Shown here piece after piece: positions 9,038 through 18,859 of a DNA stretch of 64,000 nucleotides. Below the pieces are notes generated by a model. That model did no database searches. It had not been told where the DNA came from and saw only the letters and a list, made by a program, of their open reading frames with translations. The position numbers and the translations under genes were made by a program. The stretch's first letter is position 1; each line of letters opens with the position of its first letter. The stretch lies in contig NZ_JAUXYL010000046.1 in the NCBI RefSeq assembly GCF_030694375.1, forward strand, positions 1-64,000, in the 5' to 3' direction. Source of the stretch: Algoriphagus sp. Its GTDB lineage: Bacteria > Bacteroidota > Bacteroidia > Cytophagales > Cyclobacteriaceae.

Positions 9038-9947
9038 TGGGTTTTCTCAAGTAAAAGCAAGCCTGATCCCCTTTGCCCTCTTGGTTATACAGGAGGGCTT
9101 TTTCTTGCATGGATGACCTGACATCCTTGGTAAGAAAGGCAGCGGTCTTACTTTCGTCCAATAGTTCACCTCGACGATACAGTTCTGTTCCCCAAAACTG
9201 GAAATCAGTGGAATCAAATGCTACCTCATCCAACACAAAGCCAAGCTGCTCTGCTTTAATTTTGAGGCCTTTCAGGGTCGGAATAATCAAATGCCGGGGT
9301 GCATCAAGTTGAACCCAAAACTCCCGGCTTTCTTTCCAGACTTCTGAATCAGCCACCGGACAGCGAATGAGCAGCTTTCCTCCAGGCTTAAGTTTCTCAT
9401 AGCATGATTTCAATACATCCTCTGGATCCTCCATGTGCTCAAACGAATGGTGCATCATAATCCAGTCGAAGGAAACTTCTGATTCTTCAATTCGCTTTTT
9501 CCAAAGGCATAATCCGGGAGCGATTTGAGTATCTTCCGCGATGAATGGATCAAAACCCTGCAAATCTGTAAACCCCGCAGCATGAAGTTCATATAAAAGC
9601 TGCCCATTGCCGCAACCTACATCGGCAATACGATCCGAAAACCCAGGCTGAAACTTTACAAGCCAATAGCCAAACACAGGACTCAGCCATCTAATGCCGA
9701 ACCTGAGAAACACACGCATCCGAAATTTTTTCAGAAGTCGAGCTATTGGGTTGGACTTTTTGAGTTCTGCAAAGGAATAATAATCGGCAGGGTAGTAGCT
9801 CGAAAGATCAGCAGGAATGGAATCTAATTGCAGGGACTCACAGGAAATGCATTCAGCATAGCTGAAATTTCCCCCCAAGCCAAGCATCCGTTCCTTAGCC
9901 TGAAAAAACCTCAGATCGGAACTCCCACAAAACTTGCACTTGGACAT
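9027..9947 (-). CDS. Zinc-ribbon class I SAM-dependent methyltransferase
   Basis: The N-terminus has a four-cysteine zinc ribbon (Cys4, Cys7, Cys33, Cys36). A Methyltransf_23-type Rossmann domain follows, with motif I IADVGCGNG at 108-116 and a post-motif DWIMMHHSFEHMEDPE, a common layout in sugar or surface-polysaccharide methyltransferases. It starts 5 bases beyond the sugar transferase stop, so the two are co-transcribed and it probably modifies the same glycan. The substrate is inferred only from context. Confidence 0.85.
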   Translation of the reverse strand: MSKCKFCGSSDLRFFQAKERMLGLGGNFSYAECISCESLQLDSIPADLSSYYPADYYSFAELKKSNPIARLLKKFRMRVFLRFGIRWLSPVFGYWLVKFQPGFSDRIADVGCGNGQLLYELHAAGFTDLQGFDPFIAEDTQIAPGLCLWKKRIEESEVSFDWIMMHHSFEHMEDPEDVLKSCYEKLKPGGKLLIRCPVADSEVWKESREFWVQLDAPRHLIIPTLKGLKIKAEQLGFVLDEVAFDSTDFQFWGTELYRRGELLDESKTAAFLTKDVRSSMQEKALLYNQEGKGDQACFYLRKPIKA

Positions 9948-9952
9948 CTAGA

Positions 9953-11323
9953 TTAATAGGCGTTTTCCCGGTTGAAAATCAGTTCGTGTATGGTTTTCAC
10001 CATGATTCCCATATCAAGGAAAAAAGACCAGTTGTTGATATAAAAATAATCCAGTCTCACTCTGGAACGAATTTGATGGGTATTTTCAATCTCACCACGG
10101 AAGCCCCTTACCTGTGCTAAACCCGTTATTCCGGGACGGATTTTGTGTCTAGAATTGTACCGTTTGATTTGCGTTTTAAAGGTTTCATTCATTGGGATCG
10201 TGTGGGGCCTAGGCCCAACGATGGACATATCTCCCATCAGCACATTGAGAAATTGAGGCATTTCATCCAAAGAAGAATTCCGAAGAAATGATCCAATTCG
10301 GGTAACTCGGGGATCATTTTTGGTGGCTTGTTTAGTGTCAGCATAATCGTTTGGAGTCATTGATCTGAACTTCAGACAATTAAACACATTGTTATTCACC
10401 CCATTTCTTTTTTGGATAAAAAATACAGGCCCCCGCGATTCCAATTTGATCAAAATTCCAACCAAAGGAATCAACCAAGAGAGAATGAAAATGGTCACCA
10501 AACTTGCAAAAACCAAGTCAAAGGTTCGTTTGGCTAAACTATTCAAGGGATTATCAAGTGGGATTTCATTGACATTGATTACAAAGAAATCTCCATACTT
10601 CGAAAAGGAAAGATTCTTTTCCAACTGGAGACTTCCGCCGGGAATCATCTTGACTTTGATGTAGTTCTCATCGGCAAAATCAATGACTTTTTTAACTAAC
10701 GAAGGATCGAGTTGCTCTTGAATGTAAATGAGGTCCAAGTCCAACTTGGGAGCCTCTCCAAAAAAATCCGTGATCCCTCCCCGTGTCTGATTGCAATCTG
10801 CCTCATCGTCAAAATATCCAAGAAAATTTATTCCAAAATCTTTTCTGATTCTAAAAACATCAGCAAGTCTCGGACTCGTACCTCCTTTGCCAACGATCAC
10901 TGCATTTCTGTAGTTATTCCCTTTGGCACGGTAATGACGAAGAAACATATGCACAAGCACACGAAAGCTGCCCATGAAAAAAATCATGGTCACCCCTAAT
11001 CCGGCGATCTGAATCCATCGGAAATTTCCATTTTGAAGCGGCGTCCAAAGGATGGCTGTAACACCCAAAAACCATAAAAGGGTGGCTAGAAGATTTCTGA
11101 TGGTGTGATCATACTCATCTGTTCGCCCGATTTTGTAGTCTTTCCTCAGAGAAGAAATGAGCAGCCATAGCAGTGAGAGTGGCAGAAATGCCGAAAAACT
11201 TGCTCCCTCGAATACGCCTGTCAGCTGAAGGAAAACATTGGCTATGGATAATGAAATCAGGGATACCAGAAAATCACTGGTTATAAAAAGCCAAGGAAAA
11301 TAGGTGTCGAATCTTCTCTTCAT
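9953..11323 (-). CDS. Polyprenyl-phosphate hexose-1-phosphate transferase (WcaJ/PssE-like)
   Basis: The enzyme is predicted to start exopolysaccharide or O-unit assembly by moving a sugar-1-phosphate onto undecaprenyl phosphate at the inner membrane. About four N-terminal membrane segments (residues 12-110) precede a CoA-binding-like middle domain (about 135-240). A further hydrophobic segment then leads into the bacterial sugar transferase domain, with motifs KRTFD, KFRSM, SLDEMPQFLNVL and VGPRP. The length of 456 residues matches the family. It heads a two-gene unit with the zinc-ribbon methyltransferase. The sugar is not predictable. Confidence 0.93.
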   Translation of the reverse strand: MKRRFDTYFPWLFITSDFLVSLISLSIANVFLQLTGVFEGASFSAFLPLSLLWLLISSLRKDYKIGRTDEYDHTIRNLLATLLWFLGVTAILWTPLQNGNFRWIQIAGLGVTMIFFMGSFRVLVHMFLRHYRAKGNNYRNAVIVGKGGTSPRLADVFRIRKDFGINFLGYFDDEADCNQTRGGITDFFGEAPKLDLDLIYIQEQLDPSLVKKVIDFADENYIKVKMIPGGSLQLEKNLSFSKYGDFFVINVNEIPLDNPLNSLAKRTFDLVFASLVTIFILSWLIPLVGILIKLESRGPVFFIQKRNGVNNNVFNCLKFRSMTPNDYADTKQATKNDPRVTRIGSFLRNSSLDEMPQFLNVLMGDMSIVGPRPHTIPMNETFKTQIKRYNSRHKIRPGITGLAQVRGFRGEIENTHQIRSRVRLDYFYINNWSFFLDMGIMVKTIHELIFNRENAY

Positions 11324-11402
11324 AAAAATAAATCCATACTAGTCCTGTCCATTAAAAACAAAAACCTGACAATTTTAATATTAACCTTAAAGTTTTGTGT
11401 CT

Positions 11403-11441
11403 CAAAATTAACAAAGAAATTCCGTCAGCTGCTTACTTTTG
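11403..11441. promoter_or_regulatory. Divergent -7-like elements between sugar transferase and methyltransferase
   Basis: In the 155-base divergent gap, the minus strand reads TAATTTTG (11410-11403) facing the sugar transferase. The plus strand reads TACTTTTG (11434-11441) facing the methyltransferase. Both match TAnnTTTG. Neither has a clear -33 TTTG at normal spacing, so these are weak candidates. Confidence 0.3.
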
Positions 11442-11478
11442 AATTTATTTGTAATCTCAAAACGCCAATGGGCTTCTA

Positions 11479-12150
11479 ATGAATTTCATAATCGATCTTT
11501 TTGCATCATCCGATCATCCCGATTCACTTGGTGCCAAATTCCGAGCCAAACGGCTTCGCAAATTCGAAAAGCTTTTTTTTAGAAATTTTAATCCGGAAAA
11601 AGAAATTCAAATCCTCGATGTCGGAGGGACAGCGAGTTTCTGGAAAAAAAGTCAAATCCCAAATATCCCCGGTGTGCGCATCACCCTGCTCAACCTCCAT
11701 CTGGAGAAATCAAGACATCCACACATCAGCTCCATGATCGGTGACGCGACAGAGATGAAAAATTTTGAAGACAAAGAATTCGACTTGGTTTTTTCTAATT
11801 CAGTGATTGAACACCTGTATACTTTTGAAAAACAAAGTAAGATGGCAAGGGAAATTCAACGAGTCGGGAGAAAATACTTTATCCAGACTCCAAATAAGTA
11901 TTTCCCAATTGAGGCACATTATGCCCTGCCTTTTGCTCAGTATCTGCCTAAACGACTGCTCTTGTTTTTATTGACTAAAACAAAACTTAGCAGATTCAAA
12001 CGTTGGGATCGCCAAGTTGCTCAGCAATATTTGGACGAGATCAGGTTATTGAATGAATCTGAAATGCGGATGCTCTTTACCGAATCAAAAATTTTGAAAG
12101 AAAAGACAATCGGATTGACCAAATCCATCACAGCGCATAATCTCCGCTAA
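11479..12150 (+). CDS. Class I SAM-dependent methyltransferase
   Basis: A Methyltransf_11-type Rossmann fold is seen, with motif I (ILDVGGT, about residues 43-50), an acidic region around GDATEM, and FDLVFSNSVIEHL near residue 100. The C-terminal part has basic and hydrophobic stretches. At 223 residues it is a single-domain enzyme. It is transcribed away from the sugar transferase gene and may act on the same polysaccharide, but the substrate is unknown. Its stop overlaps the convergent ABC transporter stop by 4 bases (CTAA). Confidence 0.85.
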   Translation: MNFIIDLFASSDHPDSLGAKFRAKRLRKFEKLFFRNFNPEKEIQILDVGGTASFWKKSQIPNIPGVRITLLNLHLEKSRHPHISSMIGDATEMKNFEDKEFDLVFSNSVIEHLYTFEKQSKMAREIQRVGRKYFIQTPNKYFPIEAHYALPFAQYLPKRLLLFLLTKTKLSRFKRWDRQVAQQYLDEIRLLNESEMRMLFTESKILKEKTIGLTKSITAHNLR

Positions 12151-13934
12151 TCCGCAAACTGCAAGCGCACCAAGTTGGCATAAAAGCCTCCTTCATCCGC
12201 TAACAGTTCCTTGTGACTTCCCTGTTCCACAATTTTCCCCTCACTGAGTGCATAAATGCGGTCTACTTTTCGAATTGTAGCCAGACGATGGGCGATGATC
12301 AAAGTGGTACGGCCTTTCATCAGTTCATCGAGGGCCTGCTGTACCAGAGATTCGGATTCGGCATCAAGTGATGATGTGGCCTCATCCAAAATCAAAATAG
12401 CGGGGTCTTTCAAAATTGCCCTTGCGATGGCGACCCGTTGACGTTGCCCACCCGAAAGCTTCACCCCACGTTCTCCAACCAAGGTTTCCAGGCCTTCGGG
12501 AAATTGTGTGATAAACTGCCAAGCATTTGCCTTTTTCGCTGCCTGGATGATTTCATCCTCGGTTGCATCAGGTTTTGCATAGGCGATATTTTCCCGGATG
12601 GAGCCTCCGAAAAGCAAAACTTCCTGAGGTACAATTCCTATTTTGCTCCGTAAGGCCTTCAAGTCCCACTCCTTCACATCTCTGCCGTCAATAAGAACTG
12701 AGCCTTTGTCACTTTCATAAAAACGGAGGAGAAGCTGGATGATAGTTGACTTACCTGCTCCTGAGTGTCCCGCCAATGCAACTTTTTCACCGGGTTGTAC
12801 CTGAAAGGATACATTTTTCAAGACCTCCACCTCCGGACGTGTCGGGTATCTGAAACCTACCCCTACAAATTCTATTTTCCCTTCAAACTTTTCTGAAGTT
12901 GCTCCATACTCAGCTTCAGGGGTTTCGTCCATAATCTCCAACACCCGCTCGGAGCTACCAATAGCTTTCTGTAGCTGACTATAAATATCTCCCAATCCTG
13001 CAATCGAGCCCCCAATGAATGTCGTGTAAAGCACGAAGGAAACCAACTCCCCTACGCTCATTTGGCCCTCGGCTACCAGACTCGCCCCGTACCACATTAC
13101 TGCGACGATTCCTCCAAAAAGCGCGAAAATAATGAAAGAGATAAAAGCCCCCCGATATTTTGCTGTGGTCAAAGCCACTCCAACTACCGCGTTGAGGCCT
13201 TTTCCGTATCGAGCCGATTCGTATGCTTCACCTACAAAGGATTTGACAGTACTGATCGACTGAAGGGTTTCTTCGACGATGACATTGGCCGCGGCCAACT
13301 CATCTTGGGTTTTCTTGGAAAGTTTACGAATAAAGCGACCAAAAAACATCGCAATTACTATTAGAACCGGAAAGGTCCCCAGCATAAAGACGGTGAGTTT
13401 GGGTGTATTGAAAAATAAAAACCCAATCCCTGCCACCAAGGTAATGACCTGACGGAAAAGCTCAGCTAAGGTCGTCGAAAACGTATCCTGCAATTGGCTG
13501 ACGTCGGCAGTGATTCTGCTTATAAGTTCACCGGTCCGTCTTTTGTCAAAGAAAGTCATCGGGAGCCGTACCAGTCTGCCATAGAGCTGGTGTCGGATAT
13601 CACGCATAGCCTGCTCGGAGACGAGAGCAAAAAGCCAGACTCTGAAAAAGGAAAAGATGCTTTGGACAGCCAAAATTCCGATCAGGATTAAGGCAATAGA
13701 ATTGACATCATTGACGATCCAAGTTGATCCCTGTGCGGTATCGATGAGCTTGCCCGCTACAAAAGGAAATGTCAACAAGGTAAGTGAAGACAAAAGCAGG
13801 AAGATCAATCCTGATATAAATGCCAATTTGTAAGGCATCAAAAACTGAAAAATCCCTCCCAGCTTACTTAGATTCTGCTTATTCAATTTTCGCTTTTCCT
13901 CCGGCTCCAGTGCAGTTCCTCGTTTTTTGGCCAT
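12147..13934 (-). CDS. MsbA-like ABC exporter, fused permease and ATPase
   Basis: A six-helix ABC transmembrane domain (about residues 35-325) is fused to a nucleotide-binding domain with Walker A GHSGAGKST (389-397), signature LSGGQRQR (493-500) and Walker B ILILDEATSSLD (514-525). This is a half-transporter that works as a homodimer in the inner membrane, exporting lipids, peptides or drugs. The 595-residue length is standard for the MsbA/ABCB family. It is a lone gene; the nearby polysaccharide genes hint at a lipid-linked substrate but do not prove it. Confidence 0.93.
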   Translation of the reverse strand: MAKKRGTALEPEEKRKLNKQNLSKLGGIFQFLMPYKLAFISGLIFLLLSSLTLLTFPFVAGKLIDTAQGSTWIVNDVNSIALILIGILAVQSIFSFFRVWLFALVSEQAMRDIRHQLYGRLVRLPMTFFDKRRTGELISRITADVSQLQDTFSTTLAELFRQVITLVAGIGFLFFNTPKLTVFMLGTFPVLIVIAMFFGRFIRKLSKKTQDELAAANVIVEETLQSISTVKSFVGEAYESARYGKGLNAVVGVALTTAKYRGAFISFIIFALFGGIVAVMWYGASLVAEGQMSVGELVSFVLYTTFIGGSIAGLGDIYSQLQKAIGSSERVLEIMDETPEAEYGATSEKFEGKIEFVGVGFRYPTRPEVEVLKNVSFQVQPGEKVALAGHSGAGKSTIIQLLLRFYESDKGSVLIDGRDVKEWDLKALRSKIGIVPQEVLLFGGSIRENIAYAKPDATEDEIIQAAKKANAWQFITQFPEGLETLVGERGVKLSGGQRQRVAIARAILKDPAILILDEATSSLDAESESLVQQALDELMKGRTTLIIAHRLATIRKVDRIYALSEGKIVEQGSHKELLADEGGFYANLVRLQFAD

Positions 13935-14002
13935 TCTGTTTTGTGGTGATTTGGTCGCAAAAGTAGCGTATTAGAAAGAGAAATGACAGAAAAAAAGAAG
14001 GG

Positions 14003-15139
14003 CTATAGTTCCATACCTTCGACCAATGCCTTTGCCAGCTGCTCTCCCAATGCTGCCGAATGCTTGAACCCATGTCCAGAGCATGCGGAAACAAGTAATA
14101 CATTTTCCATTTCAACCATAGGCCTGATAACAAACCGGGCGTCTTCCGTCACAGTATAAAAGCAAACCACTGACTTAATAATCTCCCGTTTTAATCCCAG
14201 AATTTTCCCTTCTACCTTTTCTCTCCAAAACAAGTCTTGCTCATCAGCACTTACTTCTCTGCTTAAATAATCCGGATGGCTGGAATCCACAAAAGATTCT
14301 GATGCCATTTTAACTGTTTTTCCATCCAGTGAAGGGAAACCATAGATGAAGTCCTCTGGATCTGGACCAAAGCCCCACATCCAGACCGGATAGTTGGCCC
14401 AATCTGTGAATTCAGGTTCTATTTCCATCCAATGCAATACTTGTCGACAGATTTTAAACTTTGATTTTTCCGCTTCCGGCAAAAAATCCCTGATCCAACC
14501 TCCTGCACTAAGGAGAACTTTGTCGGCAAGAATTTCCCTTTCTCCACTGCGGATCAAAATGGAATCCCCCAGCTTGGTGAGCTGCTCCACCGGTGAATTT
14601 AACAACAGCTGAGCCCCGTTTTTTTGGGCCAAATCCAATTGTGTGTGGATGGCTAATTCGGGGCGAAGAAAACCGGCATCATGCTCCAAATAGGCTTTAC
14701 CGGAAGATCCTAACTGAAAAGCCGGAAACAGCGCCTTCAATTCTTCGTGATTGAGAATCTGATGTCCTACATTTTGCCTTTTGGCAAAAGATACCGTCTT
14801 ATCCCAGAAACCCTCCGATCCATGTTTGGCCCAGGGTTGAGCTCCAGAATCCAATAAAATCCCCGACGTAGTCGACATAATTTCCACTCCAGCTTCCGCT
14901 TCAATTTCTCTCCAAAGCTGATGGGATCGCTTGGCCAAAGCGACATAATCTTCCCCCTCGCCGACGGCAAGGCGAGTGATTCGGCTTTCTCCATGACTGG
15001 AGCCAAAGGTGTGGGGAGGCTCGTAGCGATCAATACCAAGAATTGACTTTGAGCTTTTACTTAAGTGAAAAATTGTGGCGCTTCCGACGGCCCCAAGTCC
15101 GATAACCACCACATCGTATTTTGATAGGGAGCTTGTCAT
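14003..15139 (-). CDS. SolA-like FAD-dependent N-methyl amino-acid oxidase
   Basis: This is a monomeric sarcosine oxidase/N-methyltryptophan oxidase family flavoenzyme. The FAD dinucleotide fold opens the protein (VVIGLGAVGSA, near residue 10), followed by the family motif GSSHGESRITRLA. Toward the C-terminus VCFYTVTEDARF contains the Cys expected to bind FAD covalently, and SGHGFKHS is the second family signature. The length of 378 residues is normal. It should oxidise a secondary amine to formaldehyde, an amine and hydrogen peroxide. The exact substrate is uncertain. The gene appears monocistronic. Confidence 0.88.
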   Translation of the reverse strand: MTSSLSKYDVVVIGLGAVGSATIFHLSKSSKSILGIDRYEPPHTFGSSHGESRITRLAVGEGEDYVALAKRSHQLWREIEAEAGVEIMSTTSGILLDSGAQPWAKHGSEGFWDKTVSFAKRQNVGHQILNHEELKALFPAFQLGSSGKAYLEHDAGFLRPELAIHTQLDLAQKNGAQLLLNSPVEQLTKLGDSILIRSGEREILADKVLLSAGGWIRDFLPEAEKSKFKICRQVLHWMEIEPEFTDWANYPVWMWGFGPDPEDFIYGFPSLDGKTVKMASESFVDSSHPDYLSREVSADEQDLFWREKVEGKILGLKREIIKSVVCFYTVTEDARFVIRPMVEMENVLLVSACSGHGFKHSAALGEQLAKALVEGMEL

Positions 15140-15188
15140 AGATAAAATTTACAGCGATTAAAAACAGGGGGCAATTTCCACTTATTGG

Positions 15189-15785
15189 TCAGCTTCTCCC
15201 CATTTGAGCGTCGATCAATTCGCGTTTCAATTTGCGTTCTCTCTCCAAGGTGTTTTTTCGGTGCTGCTCAAATTCCTCCTGTACTTCTATCAGATCTTTT
15301 TCTGCTTTTGAGATTTTGCTGGAGCTTCTGAAATATTGCACCGCAAAAAAAGACAAGGCTCCTGCCAGTACCAGTACCAATGCCCACATCATCGAGGAGT
15401 AGGCTGCTTTTTGAATTCCCATTCCCAAAAAACTGAAATTATCCCGATCCGCAATTGCCTGATTTTTCTCTTTTATTTCAGCTGACAGCAGATTTTGCAT
15501 GATCACCACTGAGTCCCCCATGGTGGTCATTTGAAGTTTCAAGGCAGAAACTTCCTTCGACATGGTACGGATAGAATCCAAAACATTGGCTTTGAGCTGC
15601 TCAAGATTTGATTTTTTGACTACTTCATGATCCTGAAAACTATTGGAGACTCTGTAGATATAGTCAAATTGACTGGTGATGGTACCGGAGCGCAGGGAAT
15701 TTTGGGTGGCTGTGGAATCTTGAGCAAAAGAAGCTGCAAATCCGGTCCCAAAAAAAAGTAAAATCAGGATGAGTGATTTGATCAT
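15189..15785 (-). CDS. Membrane-anchored coiled-coil protein of unknown function
   Basis: I start it at the ATG at 15785, which opens a signal peptide (MIKSLILILLFFGTGFAASFAQ); an in-frame ATG at 15839 would add 18 less plausible residues. The mature region is predicted helical around residues 45-105. One transmembrane segment follows (about 118-140), then a charged coiled coil to the end (EKDLIEVQEEFEQHRK). The layout suggests a periplasmic region, one membrane span and a cytoplasmic coiled coil. I do not recognise the family. It is divergent from the TPR protein gene. Confidence 0.75.
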   Translation of the reverse strand: MIKSLILILLFFGTGFAASFAQDSTATQNSLRSGTITSQFDYIYRVSNSFQDHEVVKKSNLEQLKANVLDSIRTMSKEVSALKLQMTTMGDSVVIMQNLLSAEIKEKNQAIADRDNFSFLGMGIQKAAYSSMMWALVLVLAGALSFFAVQYFRSSSKISKAEKDLIEVQEEFEQHRKNTLERERKLKRELIDAQMGRS

Positions 15786-15952
15786 CTTTAGGGATAAGTT
15801 AGGGAGGAAATAGATTTTCCAGAATTTAACAATAAACATGCCTTAGATCAAAAAAAAATAATTTTAAAGAGTAAAATTCAATCACAACTAAACAAATTAT
15901 AATTTTAATCCTTCTACTTAGGAATGATTCAAACCAGCCAAGTTGTCCAACT

Positions 15953-17149
15953 ATGAGATTTACCGTTGCCTTTTTCTTTTTGATTCAATTATCCGCTAGT
16001 GCTTTTTGCTTTCAAAGAGTGGCCACACAAAATTTCTTTGATTTGGGAAATGCCGCCTTTGAAAACAAGAAATGGAAAGAAGCTCAGGATTACCTGGATC
16101 AATGGCTACAGACTCATCCTGCGGATCAGGAGACTTATTGGCTAAGAGCACAGGCCTTCCAAAATCAGGGCAATTTGGATCGGGCTTTAAGTGATTTTAG
16201 CAGTTTACTCACCTTAAACCCAATTCATGCTGAGGCCCATTTCGAGCGAGGGCGAGTACGCTATCAATTGAAGCAGTATGAAGAAGCCATGGTAGATTTC
16301 GAGAATTTTCTCAAAACTCCTCCGGGAGAGACCACGAGGATTCTCTTCAAAATTTCCCCTGGAGACAACGCCGCCTCCGGTATTACCACGGTACAAACTT
16401 CCAGTCAGGAAGACGCCTACTATCATCTTGGACTGTGCAGCATCGCGTTGGAGGAGTATGATTTTGCGCTTTTGTATTTGGATGAAGCCATACTCCTGAA
16501 TCCAAAACAAGCCGATTTTCATGCTGAAAAGGGTAGAGCGCTTGCAAGACTTGGGGATAATGTCCCCGCTATCGAATCCTACGAGACAGCGCTTCAGTTG
16601 GATCCGGATCATTTGCCTGCAAAGCAGGGCTTGGCTCTTGTGAAAACAGGAGGCGATACCGTACTATTGGAACAATTGGATCAAGTGATTTCGGATTCCG
16701 CCGGTAATTCACAAACCTACAAACAACGTGGATTTTACAGGATGAACCACGATGACTATGCAGGAGCCATTGAAGATTTTACCATTGCAATTATGATGGA
16801 TCCCGATGATTCTGAATCTTTTTTTTATCGGGGCATGATCCGTTCCCGCCAAAAAAGCTGGGCCAAAGCTGAGGAAGACTATTCTGAGGCGGTGGACCTA
16901 GAGCCTGAAAATCCGGAATACTTCTTGGCTAGAGGTCAAGCCCGATATGTCAGCCAACGTTTAGAAGCTGCTTTGGCGGATTTCACGGTGACAGTTTCGC
17001 TTGATCCCGAACATGCCTCCGGGTATTATCACAGAGGGATTACCCATCAGCGGATGGGGAAACTCAAGGATGCCTGTGCTGATCTGCTCAAAGCGAAAGA
17101 GTTGGGAATGGAGGCGGCGGAAATCGCTTGGCAAAAAGTCTGCAACTGA
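15953..17149 (+). CDS. Secreted tetratricopeptide-repeat protein
   Basis: A signal peptide (MRFTVAFFFLIQLSASAFCF) leads into repeated 34-residue TPR units along the rest of the 398-residue protein. Examples begin at ALSDFSSLLTLNPIHAEA, AIESYETALQLDPDHLPA and AIEDFTIAIMMDPDDSES. The repeats come in two groups separated by about 50 residues. It is probably a periplasmic or outer-membrane scaffold that binds other proteins. It ends one base before the convergent permease gene. No partner can be named. Confidence 0.85.
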   Translation: MRFTVAFFFLIQLSASAFCFQRVATQNFFDLGNAAFENKKWKEAQDYLDQWLQTHPADQETYWLRAQAFQNQGNLDRALSDFSSLLTLNPIHAEAHFERGRVRYQLKQYEEAMVDFENFLKTPPGETTRILFKISPGDNAASGITTVQTSSQEDAYYHLGLCSIALEEYDFALLYLDEAILLNPKQADFHAEKGRALARLGDNVPAIESYETALQLDPDHLPAKQGLALVKTGGDTVLLEQLDQVISDSAGNSQTYKQRGFYRMNHDDYAGAIEDFTIAIMMDPDDSESFFYRGMIRSRQKSWAKAEEDYSEAVDLEPENPEYFLARGQARYVSQRLEAALADFTVTVSLDPEHASGYYHRGITHQRMGKLKDACADLLKAKELGMEAAEIAWQKVCN

Positions 17150-17150
17150 A

Positions 17151-18377
17151 TTAAAGCTCTCGAACGGTATCCACCTTGGAAGCAATAATTGCCGGTCTCC
17201 AAGATGCCAAAAGGGTTATCGATACCACAGCAACACTGATCCAGATGAAATCTGTCATGACAATCCGTACAGGATAGGCATCAACCACAGCGGAGGAAAT
17301 CCCCAAAGAAACCAATCCAAAGGTATCTTGGGCCAGAACAACTAAATACCCCAAAACCAAACCAATTACTGCACCACTGAATGCAATCAATGCTCCTTGC
17401 TTCAGAAAAATCCCTCGAATCAATCTGTCTCGAGCTCCCATGGCCTTGAGTACTGCAATGTCTTTTTTCTTTTCGATGGCTAGCATGCTCAGCGAAAAAA
17501 AGATATTGAACGAGGCAATGGCCAATATGAAAGTCAGCGTGAGAAAAACGAATAGTTTTTCAAGTTTGACTGTCCGGATCAGACCGGCGTGCTGTTCGTC
17601 TGCATTTTTCACCAAATATTCAGGCCCCAAATAATTTTTCAGTCGTTTCTGAACGTCTTTGATGGCATAACCTTGTTTTACTTTGATTTCGAGGGAAGTG
17701 CGTTTTTCCCCATAATTCAGCAGATCTCTGGTAAAATCGAGGGGAGCAATCACGTATTCATCGTCAAATTTCTGGTCAATACTGAAAAACGCCCGGGGCT
17801 CAAGCTGCGCGCTGGCATAGAGCTGACTTGGGTCGATGCTAGCAGCCGATCGGGGCGCCTTGGGATAAAAGACTTTAATCGTCGAGTTAACCGCATCGAG
17901 ATTGACAGAAAGAAAAAAACCAACACCTCTTCCTAGGATAGCGCCTGGTCTGATGGCTGTCCCCAAGGTCGTATCCCCCCAAAAATATCCTCTTGAAAAT
18001 CTCCCCTGATCCAGAAAGTTGTCGGAGACACCTTTGATTTTTGCGACAATCTGACTTCCCCCATTCTGAAAGAGCGCATTGTCTTCGATCACCTCGGTCA
18101 GGATGGCTACTCCTTCGATTTGCTCGATTTCACGGAGCCATTCTTTTGGAGCTAAAAAACTTTTTCCGGCTACAGGCTCCACTTTCAGTTCCGCATCAAA
18201 ACTTGCGAACAGGCTCCGAATCAAATCTTCCAATCCATTGAAAACAGACATCACGACGACTAAAGCGATGGTCCCCACAGCCACACCCACCATGGAGATG
18301 ATGGACAGGACAGTGATGAAATTCCGCTTTTTCTTACTGCGAAAATATCTGCCGGCAATAAATGAACTGGAATTCAA
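17151..18377 (-). CDS. ABC transporter permease, LolC/LolE (FtsX) family
   Basis: One N-terminal membrane helix (about residues 22-48) precedes a large periplasmic MacB-type domain. Three C-terminal helices of the FtsX domain follow, with the conserved AIEKKKDIAVLKAMGA turn. The 408-residue length and the N-terminal pattern IAGRYFRSKKKRNFITVLSIIS fit LolC/E lipoprotein-release permeases. No ATPase gene is adjacent, so a LolD partner would lie elsewhere. It begins 10 bases after rbfA on the same strand and is probably co-transcribed. Lipoprotein release from the inner membrane is the likely role. Confidence 0.88.
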   Translation of the reverse strand: MNSSSFIAGRYFRSKKKRNFITVLSIISMVGVAVGTIALVVVMSVFNGLEDLIRSLFASFDAELKVEPVAGKSFLAPKEWLREIEQIEGVAILTEVIEDNALFQNGGSQIVAKIKGVSDNFLDQGRFSRGYFWGDTTLGTAIRPGAILGRGVGFFLSVNLDAVNSTIKVFYPKAPRSAASIDPSQLYASAQLEPRAFFSIDQKFDDEYVIAPLDFTRDLLNYGEKRTSLEIKVKQGYAIKDVQKRLKNYLGPEYLVKNADEQHAGLIRTVKLEKLFVFLTLTFILAIASFNIFFSLSMLAIEKKKDIAVLKAMGARDRLIRGIFLKQGALIAFSGAVIGLVLGYLVVLAQDTFGLVSLGISSAVVDAYPVRIVMTDFIWISVAVVSITLLASWRPAIIASKVDTVREL

Positions 18378-18387
18378 AATATATAGG

Positions 18388-18774
18388 TTAATCCTGTTCG
18401 TCTTCTTCTTCTTCCTCTGGCGGGGCAGGAGGAATATTGAGATCTGAAATTACCTTATCCATGTATTGGGCATAAGTAGCAGAATCGTCCGGAAAGAAGG
18501 CAATTTCAGGAATAACCCTAACGGACTTGCCGATTCTTTTGGATAGGTGATGCCGGATCTCCTTTTTATGCTCATTGACGAGTTCATAAGTAGCTTTGGG
18601 ATCTGCTAATAGGAAACTCACATAAACCTTTGCAAACCCTAAATCAGGACTGACCATTACCCGGGTGATCGTGATCATTGCTTTCCCAATGAGGTGTTTG
18701 GCCTCTTTCTGAAAAATATCTCCAAGCTCTTTCTGAAGCAGCTTAGCATGTTTTTGTTGTCTTTTGCTTTCCAT
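18388..18774 (-). CDS. rbfA: Ribosome-binding factor A
   Basis: RbfA assists late maturation of the 30S subunit by binding the 5' region of 16S rRNA. I use the ATG at 18774 (MESKRQQKHAKLLQKELGDI), the normal family start; the frame also opens at 18816. The KH-like fold is recognisable from ITITRVMVSPDLGFAKVYVSFL and the C-terminal PEIAFFPDDSATYAQYMDKV. A short acidic tail (EEEEEDEQD) ends the protein. It is followed on the same strand by the LolC/E-like permease gene. Confidence 0.95.
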   Translation of the reverse strand: MESKRQQKHAKLLQKELGDIFQKEAKHLIGKAMITITRVMVSPDLGFAKVYVSFLLADPKATYELVNEHKKEIRHHLSKRIGKSVRVIPEIAFFPDDSATYAQYMDKVISDLNIPPAPPEEEEEDEQD

Positions 18775-18791
18775 TTGAAGTATTTGTGGTA

Positions 18792-18799
18792 CAAATTTA
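18792..18799 (-). promoter_or_regulatory. -7-like element ahead of rbfA
   Basis: The minus strand reads TAAATTTG, an exact TAnnTTTG match, 18 bases upstream of the rbfA ATG. No TTTG is seen at -33 spacing, so support is partial. Confidence 0.35.
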
Positions 18800-18859
18800 G
18801 CGAAATACTTGGGCAAGCTTTAATTTCGACCCAATCCAACACAATCCAAAGCAGAAACC

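Noticed and set aside
16214..16612. 132-residue minus-strand frame inside the TPR gene
   Set aside because: It is antisense to a well supported repeat protein and has no family features.
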